Of a stretch of DNA of 64,000 bases, positions 48,871-58,179 are shown in pieces. Made by a program: the position numbers and the translations under genes. How positions within the stretch are numbered: position 1 is the first letter of the stretch; every line of letters starts with the position of its first letter. This DNA comes from Pseudolabrys sp. (lineage in GTDB: Bacteria > Pseudomonadota > Alphaproteobacteria > Rhizobiales > Xanthobacteraceae), in the NCBI GenBank assembly GCA_017849615.1, contig JAFIGS010000017.1, positions 62,001 through 126,000 on the forward strand. The letters are read 5' to 3'. The notes beneath the pieces were generated by a model. That model saw only the letters and a program-made list of their open reading frames with translations, searched no databases and was not told the DNA's origin.

Positions 48871-50960
48871 GTGGCGACGAGTCCGTCGACGGCGCTCACA
48901 CCATGACCTTCCGTCATGACAAGCAGCGGGTTGATCTCCGCCTCGGCCACCAGGCCGCCGGCGCAGAGCTGCGACAGCCGCGATACCGCTTCCGCCAGCG
49001 CGGCCAGATCGCCGCGCGGCCGGCCGCGAAAACCTTTCAGAACCGCAAAACCCCGGACATCATCGAGCATTTCAGCCGCCTCGGCGGGCGTTACCGGAGC
49101 CAGGCGCAGCGCGATGTCTCGATAAATCTCGGTCGTTATGCCACCCATGCCGACCGTGATGACCGGCCCTACCGAAGGGTCCTCGCGCAAGCCGACCAAA
49201 ACCTCCCCGACCGCGGACAATTGCCGCTGCAGCATCACACCGTCGATCCGCGCGCCCGGCGCATAGGCCTTGGCGGAGGCCAGCATACGCTCCACGGCAG
49301 CGCGCAGTTCCTGCGCAGAGCCAATGCCGAGCGCGACCGCACCGGCCTCGGTCTTGTGCGGCAGGTCGGCCGACAGCAGCTTGGCGACGACGGGAAACGA
49401 CAGATCCAGCGGCTTGCCGCTTCGGACGTCCTCGACCGAGACAATGTCCTGCTTCACGGTGGCGATGCCGCAGGCGGCGAACAGAGTGAGCGCGTCGCGC
49501 TCGGTCCAGGCGCCCTTCTGCGCGGCGATGAGCGCCGCCGCAGCCGCCGGCAATTCGGGCGCGGCGGGCACGCGCGGCGGCCGCCTTTCGGCCCAGGCAC
49601 GGATGGCATCGGCACAGGATTCGGACGTCCGGAAACAGGCAATGCCCGCCTCGGCCAGCATTTGCATCGCCCGCTCGGCCTGCGGCACCAGCGACACCGC
49701 GACAGGCGCGTGCCCCGGCTTTGCCGCCTTCACGGCATCGACGATCGGCGCGACCGTCTGCTCCGGGAAGAACTCGGCCGACGAGCCGATCACCGACACG
49801 ATGATGTCCGTGTCCGGCGCGACCAGGAGTTCGTCCACGATGGTGCGAACGGTGTCGTAGCGCGTCCCGGTCAAGGTAAGATCGGCGATGCGGCCCGGCT
49901 TGATGACAATACCCTTGTCCTTGAGCACGGCGCGGCTCGCCTCGCCGACGCCCTCGACATCAATGCCGAAAGTGCCGAGCTGATCGGCCACCATTGCGGC
50001 GCCGCCACCGGTCGTCGTCAGCATGGTCACGGTCGGCCTCGTGCCGCGCGGCGCCCGGCCACGCAATAGCGGCGGGCCTTCCAGCAGCGCCTCGAAGATA
50101 TTGACGCGCGAAATGCCGAGATCGCGCAACAGCGCGTCGGCCGCCGCATCCGATCCGACCAAGGCGCCGGTGTGCGACACCGCAAGCTCGGCGCCGATAT
50201 CGGAACGGCCAAGTTTGTAGGCCAGCACCGGCTTGCCGGCCGCCGCCGCGCGGCGCGCGAAAGCCGCGAGCCTGTCCGCATGACGGATGGTCTCGAGGAA
50301 CAACAGAAAGGTGTCGGTCTCCGGATCGTCGATCAGGCAGTCGCCGATTTCACCGATCGAGAGATCCGCCTCATTGCCGACGGAAACGAGATTGGCAAAA
50401 CCGATGCCGCGCGTGCGACCGCGTGACACGAAAGTGCCGATCAGGCTGCCGCTCTGCGACAGCACCGTGCAGCCACCGGTATTGAGCTTGTCGTGGGCGA
50501 ATGCCGCGTTCGCGGTCATCGACAGGCCATTCCAGGTGCGCACCAGCCCGAGACTGTTGGGGCCGACGACGCGCGTGCCTGTGCCCTGCACCAGGGCGAT
50601 CAGTTTGCGCTGAAGTTCAAGCCCCTGCTCGCCCAGCTCCGCGAAGCCATCGGCGAGAATCGAAATCGCCTTGACGCCATGGCGCACGCATTCCTCGACC
50701 GCCTGCATCGCGGGTCCGGTCGGCAGCACGATGTAGGCCTGATCGACCTTGCGCGGCAGCGCATTGAGGCTGGCAAAGGCCTTGCGGCCAAGCACGGTGT
50801 CACGGCGCGGGTTGATCGGGAATATCTCGCCGGCGAAGCCATGCCGCATCAGGAACTCGACCGGCCGCGCGGCGATCTTGCCCGCCTCGTCCGACGCGCC
50901 GATGACCGCGACCGCCGCCGGTTCGAATAGTGCCTTGCGCAGGTCGTCGCGGTCGCTCAT
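48810..50960 (-). CDS. NDP-forming acyl-CoA synthetase (acetate-CoA ligase family, fused alpha-beta)
   Basis: A 716-residue fusion. The CoA-binding domain starts FEPAAVAVIGASDEAGKIAARP, a succinyl-CoA-ligase-like part follows with GPNSLGLV, SQSGSLIGTF and the phospho-His site AVSHTGALVGSDAA, and the C-terminal ATP-grasp domain has FPVVAKLLSADLPHKTEAGAVALGI and VGMGGITTEIYRD. It makes acyl-CoA with ATP or GTP giving NDP. The natural C-terminus seems to lie near GVSAVDGLVATR; the last 17 or so residues are read out of the carbamoylase remnant in a foreign frame. It follows the acyl-CoA dehydrogenase gene with no gap. Confidence 0.93.
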   Translation of the reverse strand: MSDRDDLRKALFEPAAVAVIGASDEAGKIAARPVEFLMRHGFAGEIFPINPRRDTVLGRKAFASLNALPRKVDQAYIVLPTGPAMQAVEECVRHGVKAISILADGFAELGEQGLELQRKLIALVQGTGTRVVGPNSLGLVRTWNGLSMTANAAFAHDKLNTGGCTVLSQSGSLIGTFVSRGRTRGIGFANLVSVGNEADLSIGEIGDCLIDDPETDTFLLFLETIRHADRLAAFARRAAAAGKPVLAYKLGRSDIGAELAVSHTGALVGSDAAADALLRDLGISRVNIFEALLEGPPLLRGRAPRGTRPTVTMLTTTGGGAAMVADQLGTFGIDVEGVGEASRAVLKDKGIVIKPGRIADLTLTGTRYDTVRTIVDELLVAPDTDIIVSVIGSSAEFFPEQTVAPIVDAVKAAKPGHAPVAVSLVPQAERAMQMLAEAGIACFRTSESCADAIRAWAERRPPRVPAAPELPAAAAALIAAQKGAWTERDALTLFAACGIATVKQDIVSVEDVRSGKPLDLSFPVVAKLLSADLPHKTEAGAVALGIGSAQELRAAVERMLASAKAYAPGARIDGVMLQRQLSAVGEVLVGLREDPSVGPVITVGMGGITTEIYRDIALRLAPVTPAEAAEMLDDVRGFAVLKGFRGRPRGDLAALAEAVSRLSQLCAGGLVAEAEINPLLVMTEGHGVSAVDGLVATRASLNSIAGPSWMANGSPG

Positions 50961-52121
50961 CTATTCGGCCGCCGACGCTGCCTTGCGCCGCGTGCTCGTC
51001 TCGAAGATCGACCCGGCAATACGATTGAGCATGATCTCGATCGAACCGCCGGCGATCATCCAGCCGCGCGTGCGGCGCAAGCAATACTGCACGATACTTT
51101 CCTCGGTGAACCCGAGCGCACCCATCACCTGCAGCGCCTCATTGGCCACTTCGAAACCGGCGCGGTTGCAAGCCACTTTGGCGATCGCGGTTTCGTACTC
51201 CGAGGGCATTTTCTCGGCGGCATTGATGGCCGCGCGATAGAGCAGCAACTGGGCAGCTTCGAGCTTGACGGCCATTTCGGCAAACTTCCACTGGATGCCC
51301 TGGAATTCGCTGAGCAACTGGCCGAACTGGCGGCGGTTGCGCGCGTGTTCGCGCGCGACATTGTAGGCATGACGCCCGACCGCGAGCGCGCGGGAGGTGT
51401 TGCCGATGCGCTCGGCATTGAACCCGGCGATCTGCTTCTTGAAGCCGCCGGCGGGCAGCAACACGTTCTCCGGCGGCACGTAGACATTCTCGAAATAGAG
51501 CTGCTGCCACGCATCGCCGCCCATGAAGCGCGTCTTTTGCCCTTGGGTGAAGCCGGCCGTGCCGCGCTCGAGCAGAACCGAACCGATGCCGCCGGTACCG
51601 GGGCCGAACCGCATATAGACCAGAAACAGGTCCGCTTCGTCGCTCAGCGTGCCGAAAACCTTGGTGCCGTTGAGGCGATAGCCGTTACCGTCCGGAGTGG
51701 CCGAGGTCTTGAGTTCTGTCACGGCGGAGCCGGCTTCCGGCTCGGTCATCGCCACCGAGATGACTTTCTTGCCGGCCAATAGATCGGGCAGAAAGCGCTT
51801 TTTCTGTTCCGGCGTTGCGTATTCCGAAAAGGTGCGGATCGCGCCGAAATTGCCCGCCTGAATGACGTCGGCACTGCGCGGGCAAGCCAGCGCGATTTCC
51901 TCGATGGCGAGAACCGCGTCGAACAATGTGCCGCCCTGCCCGCCATCGGCTTCCGGCATCGTTATTCCCATGAGGCCGTTGTCGGCCAGAAGCTTGGCCA
52001 CGTCCCACGGAAAGCCATCGGAATTGGCGCGCGCGACGGCTCCCGGGGCGAGGTGCTTCTGCGCCAGCTTTCGGACGGTATCCTTGTAGAACTGCTGTTC
52101 TTCAGTCAGCCGGAAGTCCAT
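50961..52121 (-). CDS. Acyl-CoA dehydrogenase family protein
   Basis: A 386-residue flavoprotein: N-terminal helices MDFRLTEEQQFYKDTVRKL, the FAD/substrate loop VAMTEPEAGSAVTELKT, and the C-terminal NRRQFGQLLSEFQGIQWKFAEM. The catalytic-base motif usually written YEGTSEI reads AGGSIEI here, so the canonical Glu is missing; long-chain and isovaleryl-type enzymes also lack it there and use a Glu elsewhere. The ATG at 52121 with GGGG upstream is preferred over a TTG four codons earlier. It probably works with the acyl-CoA synthetase directly downstream. Confidence 0.93.
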   Translation of the reverse strand: MDFRLTEEQQFYKDTVRKLAQKHLAPGAVARANSDGFPWDVAKLLADNGLMGITMPEADGGQGGTLFDAVLAIEEIALACPRSADVIQAGNFGAIRTFSEYATPEQKKRFLPDLLAGKKVISVAMTEPEAGSAVTELKTSATPDGNGYRLNGTKVFGTLSDEADLFLVYMRFGPGTGGIGSVLLERGTAGFTQGQKTRFMGGDAWQQLYFENVYVPPENVLLPAGGFKKQIAGFNAERIGNTSRALAVGRHAYNVAREHARNRRQFGQLLSEFQGIQWKFAEMAVKLEAAQLLLYRAAINAAEKMPSEYETAIAKVACNRAGFEVANEALQVMGALGFTEESIVQYCLRRTRGWMIAGGSIEIMLNRIAGSIFETSTRRKAASAAE

Positions 52122-52227
52122 CTCGCCCCGCAATATCAGATGAATGACGGGCTAGCGCCCGAAGGCATACCAATGACTTTCTGTCTCCGAGGCCAGTTCG
52201 TTGCGGTCATCGAGCCATGCGGTCCGG

Positions 52228-53175
52228 TTATGTGCCGAGCTTCTGCCCGGGACGGCGAAGGGCAACCGGAGCGGGAACCGCGACCGGCCCTTTCCGCTCG
52301 GACTCCGCCTGAGCGATGATCCAATCGACGAATTTGCGGGCTTCGGGCGACAACCGGCGGCCGGTGGGCCAGACGATCCAGTACTGAAACTCGCGGCGCA
52401 GCGGCATGTCGAACGGCTTGATAAGGACGCCGGTCTTGAGTTCCGCGCCCAGCAGCGCCGTCTGCCCCATCGCGATGCCGAGGCCTTCGATCGCCGCTTG
52501 ATAGGTCAGGATGGAGCTTTCAAAGGCCAGCCAGCGCTTCTCGGAACCCGGCTGAATGCCGACGTGTTCGAACCAGTCGTTCCAGTCGCGCGAGCGGTAC
52601 TTCGACGTCAGCAGGGTTTGGTGCAGCAAGGCCGTGAGATCGCCACGCAATGGCACGGCGGCCAGATGCGGGCTGCACACCGGCTCGATGGCGTCCGTCA
52701 CCAGCGGGTGCGCCACCGTGTTGGGCCAATCGCCGCGGCCGAACTGGATGGCGATTTCGGTGTCCGTCTTGCTGAAATCGACCGGCTTGATCGCCGTCTG
52801 CACCCGCAGATCGACCGACGGGAACTTGGTCATGAAATGCGACAGGCGCGGCATCAGCCAGCGCGCCGCGAATGTGGGATAGGTCTGCACCCGCACCAGG
52901 ACGTTCTCCTGGAAGATCCGGTCCGTGGACCAACGGATGATCTGGAACGCCGACGATACGTCGTCGTAAAGCTGCCGGCCGACCGGCGTCAGTGTCACCG
53001 AGCGCACATTGCGCTCAAACAGCCTTGCCTTGAAGAAGCCTTCCAGCACGCTGATCTGGCGGCTGACGGCCGCCTGCGTCACGCCAAGTTCGTCAGCAGC
53101 CTCGGTGAATGACTTGCAGCGCGCCGCCACTTCAAAAGTGCGCAACGGGTTCAGCGGCGGAAAACGTCGTCCCAT
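52228..53175 (-). CDS. LysR-family transcriptional regulator (GcvA-like)
   Basis: A 315-residue regulator. The winged helix-turn-helix is at residues 9-66 (NPLRTFEVAARCKSFTEAADELGVTQAAVSRQI, LFERNVRSVTLTPVGRQL). The effector domain has the GcvA-group patterns RWLMPRLSHFMTKFP and GIAMGQTALLGAELKTG. All neighbours are on the same strand: it lies 33 bases after the PrpD-like gene and 106 before the acyl-CoA dehydrogenase gene, so either unit could be its target. The C-terminal tail is Ala/Pro rich. Confidence 0.95.
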   Translation of the reverse strand: MGRRFPPLNPLRTFEVAARCKSFTEAADELGVTQAAVSRQISVLEGFFKARLFERNVRSVTLTPVGRQLYDDVSSAFQIIRWSTDRIFQENVLVRVQTYPTFAARWLMPRLSHFMTKFPSVDLRVQTAIKPVDFSKTDTEIAIQFGRGDWPNTVAHPLVTDAIEPVCSPHLAAVPLRGDLTALLHQTLLTSKYRSRDWNDWFEHVGIQPGSEKRWLAFESSILTYQAAIEGLGIAMGQTALLGAELKTGVLIKPFDMPLRREFQYWIVWPTGRRLSPEARKFVDWIIAQAESERKGPVAVPAPVALRRPGQKLGT

Positions 53176-53208
53176 GGCATCATCTCCGGTTTGAGACCGG
53201 AGCCTATA

Positions 53209-54576
53209 TCAGAGGGCCCTTGTCGGTAGCGATTCAGGTGAGACCGATACGCCCCGCGGCAGGGCATCGATCCAGGCGAGCCAGACATCGACATTGCCAC
53301 GATGGCGTGTAGCGCCGGCGAGACGCTTGAATTTGTCGCGCAACTCTGCTGCGGTGAAAGGATTGGTCGGCTCGCCCTTGCGCGTCACTGCGACGTCGGC
53401 ATGCACGGTGCCATCCTTCATCGTAATCGAAACGCGGCCGCCGCGCAGCTTCGGGAACGCCGCGGTGATCTGGGCGTCCTCGACCAATGTCATCTTGTCG
53501 ATGAGCGCCGCAATCTCGCGGTCGGCATAGAGCCTTTCGAAAGACGTGGGATCGGTCAGATCGTGACCGAGCAACGACGCGGCAACGCAGAACGGCAGGG
53601 AAAATTTAGCTTCGAACACGCTGGCCGGCTTGATGATGCCTGCCGCTTTCAGCGCCACCGCATAGGTTGCGACATCGATGCGGGCGATCTCTCCCGGATC
53701 GATCCTGTTGCGCTGGCCAAGGTCCATGGCAACGTCGATCGGCGCGGCGATGTGGCCGCAGGACGAGAAGCGCTTGTACATGCTGCGCGTCACGGTCCAT
53801 TCGTTCATGAGATCGTCGAACTTGCCGGCGATTTCGCGGCCATGGCTCATCGCCTGCACGAAGCCGACGGGTCCCGAGACCATGTCGGACGAACCGGTGA
53901 AGCCGCTGCGGGCGATACGCGCGGCGAGCAGCCCCGCCTCGGCGGCGCGGCCCGCATGTAAGGGCTTGGTCATGCCATCGCTGCGGAAGGCCTGCTGCAG
54001 GCCGGCGGCCATCGACGCCGCATTGCCGATGGCGTCCGCCATCTGTTTGGCGTCGAGGTCGAACGCAAGGCCAGCCGCGATGGCCGCTCCGAACGTGCCG
54101 ACGGTGCCGGTCGTGTGCCAGTATTTGTAGTGGTCGGGATTGACGCCGGCGCCGATGCGATTGGAGATTTCGTAGCCGGCAATGACGGCGCGCAGGAAAC
54201 GGTCGCCCGGCGCCGTCACAAGCTGGCTGGCCGCGAGCGCCGCGGAGATGACGCATACGCCCGGATGATAAAGCGCCGGCGAATAGATGTCGTCGAGTTC
54301 GATCGTATGCGATGCCGTGCCCGATATCAGCGCGGCCAGGCCCGGATGACAAACGGTCGGGCCGACGAAACAGGTCGCCTTGCCGTGTCCGATCTCGTCG
54401 GCATGGGCCGCGACCAGCGCCTTCGCCGGCGCCGCCTCGGCGCCGATCAGCACGCAGCCGAGCCAGTCCATGATCAGCTGCTTGCCGGCGTCGGTGACCA
54501 CATCGGGCAGCTTCGCGGTGCTCAGCGTCTCGAAAGCGTCGATGATACGCCTTTCAACAGCGGCAGTGCTGCTCAT
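53209..54576 (-). CDS. MmgE/PrpD family protein
   Basis: A 455-residue all-alpha plus alpha/beta protein of the 2-methylcitrate dehydratase superfamily. Landmarks: LIMDWLGCVLIGAEAAP, GTASHTIELDDIY, HPGVCVISAALA, GYEISNRIGAG and the long KPLHAGRAAEAGLLAARIARSGF. The catalytic lid residues cannot be assigned by eye. Besides methylcitrate dehydratase, members include cis-aconitate decarboxylase and iminodisuccinate epimerase, so the reaction is open. The ATG overlaps the OYE stop by four bases; it is the last gene of the CoA-transferase operon. Confidence 0.92.
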   Translation of the reverse strand: MSSTAAVERRIIDAFETLSTAKLPDVVTDAGKQLIMDWLGCVLIGAEAAPAKALVAAHADEIGHGKATCFVGPTVCHPGLAALISGTASHTIELDDIYSPALYHPGVCVISAALAASQLVTAPGDRFLRAVIAGYEISNRIGAGVNPDHYKYWHTTGTVGTFGAAIAAGLAFDLDAKQMADAIGNAASMAAGLQQAFRSDGMTKPLHAGRAAEAGLLAARIARSGFTGSSDMVSGPVGFVQAMSHGREIAGKFDDLMNEWTVTRSMYKRFSSCGHIAAPIDVAMDLGQRNRIDPGEIARIDVATYAVALKAAGIIKPASVFEAKFSLPFCVAASLLGHDLTDPTSFERLYADREIAALIDKMTLVEDAQITAAFPKLRGGRVSITMKDGTVHADVAVTRKGEPTNPFTAAELRDKFKRLAGATRHRGNVDVWLAWIDALPRGVSVSPESLPTRAL

Positions 54577-55703
54577 GACGTCACCTCGCGGGCACCGACG
54601 GCACGCATCGACCGCAACCAGTTCGACTTGTAGCCACGGACATATTGCACCGGGTACTCGACCTCCGCGTCGAGCGTCGCCGCCGCGCGCCAGGGCCAGT
54701 GCGGATCGGACAGCACACCGCGCGCCAGCGCGATGAAGTCGGCGTCGCCATCCTGGAGGATGCGTTCGGCGTGGTGCGGATCGAAGATCATGCCGACGGC
54801 GATGGTCGGCATGCCGGTCTTGCCGCGCAGGAGACGGGCAAACTCGACCTGATGCCCCTCGCCGATCGGAATCTTCTGATGCACCGAGAGACCGCCGGTG
54901 GTCGCGGTCATGTAGTCGCAGCCGAGCTTCTTGAGCTCGCCGGCGAAAACTTCGGCCTCGTGCGGCGTCCAGCCGCCTTCGGCCCAATCCGTCACCGAGT
55001 GACGGACGCCCATCGGCCGATCGGACGGCCAGACCGCGCGCATCGCGGCAAAGACCTCGAGCGGATAGCGCATGCGGTTCTCGAGGCTGCCGCCGTATTT
55101 GTCGGTACGCTTGTTGGACAGCGGCGACAGGAATTCGTGGAGGAAGTAACCGTGCGCGATGTGGCACTCGATGAGATCGATGCCGATGCGCGCGGCGCGG
55201 CGCGTCGAATCGACGTGAGACTCCTTGGCGACAGCGAGACCGTCATCGTCGAGCGCGCGCGGTGCCGGCCAGCCGGGGCCATGCGGCACCGCCGACGGGG
55301 CGATGGTCTCCCACGGCTGCTCGCCGGGTGGCAGCGACTCGCCGCGGCCTACCCAGGGCAGCCGCGCCGAGCCCTTGCGGCCGGCGTGCGAGATCTGCAT
55401 GCCGATTTTCGCGGCGCCGGCCTGATGACAGAAATCAACGACGCGCTTGAGCGCGCGCTCGTTGTCGTCGCTGTAGAGACCGAGGCAGCCATGCGTGATG
55501 CGGCCCCGCGCTTCGGTGTGGGTTGCCTCGATGATGACGAGCCCGGCGCCGGACACGGCGAACTTGCCGAGATGCATCAGGTGCCAGTCGGTCGCGCTGC
55601 CCTCGACGGCGCTGTACTGGCACATCGGCGACACGACGATGCGGTTCGGCAGGGTCAGGCCACGCAAGGCGATCGGTGAGAACAGCGCACTCGGCATGGT
55701 CAT
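54573..55703 (-). CDS. NADH:flavin oxidoreductase / Old Yellow Enzyme, YqjM/XenA type
   Basis: A 376-residue single-domain OYE: FSPIALRGLTLPNRIVVSPMCQYSA with the Cys that tunes FMN in YqjM-type enzymes, QISHAGRKGS, ECHIAHGYFLHEFLSPLSNKRTDKYGGSLENR, and TIAVGMIFDP/GDADFIALARGVLSDPHWPWRAA. It reduces activated C=C bonds using NAD(P)H. No Fe-S or second domain is present. Overlaps at both ends place it inside the CoA-transferase operon, where it may reduce an unsaturated acyl-CoA or enone. Confidence 0.95.
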   Translation of the reverse strand: MTMPSALFSPIALRGLTLPNRIVVSPMCQYSAVEGSATDWHLMHLGKFAVSGAGLVIIEATHTEARGRITHGCLGLYSDDNERALKRVVDFCHQAGAAKIGMQISHAGRKGSARLPWVGRGESLPPGEQPWETIAPSAVPHGPGWPAPRALDDDGLAVAKESHVDSTRRAARIGIDLIECHIAHGYFLHEFLSPLSNKRTDKYGGSLENRMRYPLEVFAAMRAVWPSDRPMGVRHSVTDWAEGGWTPHEAEVFAGELKKLGCDYMTATTGGLSVHQKIPIGEGHQVEFARLLRGKTGMPTIAVGMIFDPHHAERILQDGDADFIALARGVLSDPHWPWRAAATLDAEVEYPVQYVRGYKSNWLRSMRAVGAREVTS

Positions 55704-57748
55704 CTCCGGGCCGCGCGCGGTGCGGACGGCTGTTCGAGGCCCAGTTCGCGCGTCAGCGCCGCGGTGAGCGGTTTGGGCTGCCCGATGGCGCGATCGACCC
55801 GCGGCGGCGTGACGGTCAGGCCGAGCGGCGAGCCGAGCAGCGGCCAGGGTTTATCGTCGCGCGACTGGATGATGAGGTTGCGCGCGGCCGTTCGCGGCGC
55901 AGCAGCGACCTCGGCGACGCTCTTGACCGGCTCGCGGTTACCGGCGGCATCGACCGCGGTGAAGCTGCCGCCATCCGGCTCGATCGTTCCGGCCGCGGGA
56001 CGCTCCCCGTTCCAGCTCAGTTGCGTCAGCCAGGCCGCGACGTCCTGCATCGACAGGTCGTAACGCGGCGCACGGCCGATGCGATCGCGCAATTCGAGGC
56101 CGGCCAGGATGGCGAGCAGGCCGAGCTGGCCGCCGCCGATATCGGCGATGGAAATGCCGGCCTTGAGCGGCATGCCGTCGTAGCGCGTGGCGTCCATCAG
56201 GCCGCACATCGCCTGCACCACGGTGTCGAAGGCCGGGCGCTGCGGATAAGCGGAGTCGGCGCCGAAGCCGGTGATCGAGGTATAGACCAGCCGCGGATTG
56301 AGGTCTGCGAGCACCTCGGCGGAGAAGCCGAGCCGCGCCAGCGAGCCGGGCTTCATGTTCTCGACCAGCACATCGGCGCTGCGCAGGAGATCGCGGAAGA
56401 ACGCGAGGCCGTCCGCGCCGCGCAGATCAGCGCCGACGGCGCGCTTGCCGGCGTTGCTGATGACGAAGAAGTAGCTCATGCCGTCGCGGTGCGGTGCCCA
56501 TTGCCGCGCCGAGTCGCCTTCCATCGGCTCGACCTTGATGACCTCGGCGCCGAGCGTGGCCAGATGTCGGCCCGCCAGCGGCGCGGTGGTGTACTGGCCG
56601 AGCTCGACGACGCGGATGCCCGCCAGCGGCAGTTGCGGCGCGCGGCTCTCGCCGGCAGCGACGGCCGCCTTTGCCGGGATCGCGGCGCGGCCGTTGTCCG
56701 GCGCGGGGATCGCCCCGGTGCCGTAGGCCGCCTGCCCCGGTTCGAACAGATTGCCGGCCACACGCAGCCGCCGGCCATCCGGCGCGGTGACGTCCTGCGT
56801 CATGTGGCGGTGGCGCAAATTCGGCTCGTCGGCGAGCGCGCCGACCGGCACGATCTCGCCGCAGGCGATATTCGCGGCGCTGAGCGCGGCGATGCATTCG
56901 CGCACGGGATGCGCCTTCATCCAGTCGCCGACATACGTATCGACGTCGTCGCGGCGCGCCATGCGGTCGGCCAGCGATCCGAAGCGCGGATCCCGGCCGA
57001 GATCGGGCTTGCCGATCACTTCGCAGATCTTCTGCCAATGCGCCTCGGAGGCCGAACACATCAGCACCCAGCCGTCGCTGGCGCGATAGGCGTTCCACGG
57101 CGCGGCCATCGAGTGACGGTTGCCGAGCCGGCGCGGCTTGCCGCCGCCGAAATGCGACGGGAGAAATGTCGCCATCGCGTTCACGGCGCAGTCGTACAAA
57201 GACATGTCGACGGCCTGCGCCGTGCCGCTGAGACGGCGCACACGCAATGCGGCCACGATCGAAGCGGCGGCATAGAGCGCGCTCGACAATTCGACCACCG
57301 GGGCGCCGATCGCGACCGGCGGACCGGAACTGTCGCCGGTCGTATCGACCATGCCGCTCATCGCCTGCAGCAGAAAGTCCGACACCGGCTTGCCGCCGCC
57401 TTCTCCGGCACCGAATGCGGTAATGTCGCAAACGATTGCGGCAGCCGGCGGCTTGACCGGCAAAGCCTTCAAATCAGCGTCGCTTGACGTGATGATCACG
57501 TCCGCAACCTCGATCAGCTTCTGCAGCGCCGGATCGCCCGCCTCGCCGCTCCAGCGCAGGCTGTTCTTGCCGTAGGCAAACACATCGCGCTGGCTGAACT
57601 TGTCCTCGAAGGAGGCATCGGGAGCGGCGTCCGTTTCGACAACGAAAACGCTGGCGCCAAGCTGCGCCAGGAACGAACCGGCCGCGCCGCAGGCCACCCG
57701 GCGGCCGACCTCGACGACGATGATATCCTGTAGCGGGTTGGCGCTCAT
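55700..57748 (-). CDS. Double-domain CaiB/BaiF-type CoA-transferase (fusion)
   Basis: A 682-residue protein made of two CoA-transferase family III units. Unit 1 (about 1-370) has LAQLGASVFVVETD, NSLRWSG and the catalytic-loop AVDMSLYD. Unit 2 (from about 385) has VVELGQYTTAPLAGRHLATLGAEVIKVEP, GDSARQWAP, NAGKRAVGADLR and RYDLSMQD. Family III enzymes are usually about 400-residue interlinked homodimers; here the two partners are in one chain, and unit 2 is shorter, ending soon after the catalytic loop. Both units keep an Asp in the loop. It should move CoA between carboxylates. Its ATG overlaps the OB-protein stop. Confidence 0.94.
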   Translation of the reverse strand: MSANPLQDIIVVEVGRRVACGAAGSFLAQLGASVFVVETDAAPDASFEDKFSQRDVFAYGKNSLRWSGEAGDPALQKLIEVADVIITSSDADLKALPVKPPAAAIVCDITAFGAGEGGGKPVSDFLLQAMSGMVDTTGDSSGPPVAIGAPVVELSSALYAAASIVAALRVRRLSGTAQAVDMSLYDCAVNAMATFLPSHFGGGKPRRLGNRHSMAAPWNAYRASDGWVLMCSASEAHWQKICEVIGKPDLGRDPRFGSLADRMARRDDVDTYVGDWMKAHPVRECIAALSAANIACGEIVPVGALADEPNLRHRHMTQDVTAPDGRRLRVAGNLFEPGQAAYGTGAIPAPDNGRAAIPAKAAVAAGESRAPQLPLAGIRVVELGQYTTAPLAGRHLATLGAEVIKVEPMEGDSARQWAPHRDGMSYFFVISNAGKRAVGADLRGADGLAFFRDLLRSADVLVENMKPGSLARLGFSAEVLADLNPRLVYTSITGFGADSAYPQRPAFDTVVQAMCGLMDATRYDGMPLKAGISIADIGGGQLGLLAILAGLELRDRIGRAPRYDLSMQDVAAWLTQLSWNGERPAAGTIEPDGGSFTAVDAAGNREPVKSVAEVAAAPRTAARNLIIQSRDDKPWPLLGSPLGLTVTPPRVDRAIGQPKPLTAALTRELGLEQPSAPRAARR

Positions 57749-58179
57749 CGCTCGACCACCTTGAAACGGGGGACCACGACATCGCCCTCGACAGGATCGA
57801 ACCAGGCCTCGACCGGACGGCCAACCAGATCCTCGTCGATATAGCGCCGCTCGGGATCGACGATGTCGGTGAACATGCGCGGGCCCTCGGCAAGCTGAAC
57901 CATGGCGACGCTGTAAGGGACATGCTCCTTCCATGCCGGGCTGTAAGCGCGGTGGAACACGAGATGCGACAGCACTTCGCCGCGCCCCGACAGCTTCACC
58001 CATTCGCATTTGTCGCTGAGGCACACGGTGCAAACCGGACCGATGGGAAAACGAATGTGGCCGCAATCGGAGCATTTCTGCATGCGCAGTTCGTTCTTCT
58101 TCGCCGCATCCCAGAATGGCTGGGTGGTGGCATTGATCTGCGGCGCGGGCTTCTTTGTGGGGGCGTTCATGGCGGTCAT
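57745..58179 (-). CDS. Zn-ribbon/OB-fold protein (DUF35, ChsH2-like)
   Basis: A 144-residue protein. The rubredoxin-like zinc ribbon is CSDCGHIRFPIGPVCTVC, giving two CxxC pairs, followed by an OB-fold (GRGEVLSHLVFHRAYSP, PYSVAMVQLAEGPRMF). DUF35 proteins bind acyl-CoA and partner thiolase-fold proteins, as in the steroid side-chain aldolase Ltp2-ChsH2. The start at 58179 overlaps the thiolase stop by four bases; an ATG at 58170 is an alternative. Coupling suggests one complex with the thiolase-fold protein. Confidence 0.93.
   Translation of the reverse strand: MTAMNAPTKKPAPQINATTQPFWDAAKKNELRMQKCSDCGHIRFPIGPVCTVCLSDKCEWVKLSGRGEVLSHLVFHRAYSPAWKEHVPYSVAMVQLAEGPRMFTDIVDPERRYIDEDLVGRPVEAWFDPVEGDVVVPRFKVVER

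Noticed and set aside
53209-55167. Longer N-terminal extension of the PrpD-like gene
   Set aside because: The extra upstream codons are an out-of-frame reading of the OYE gene; the ATG at 54576 with ATGA coupling is the sensible start.
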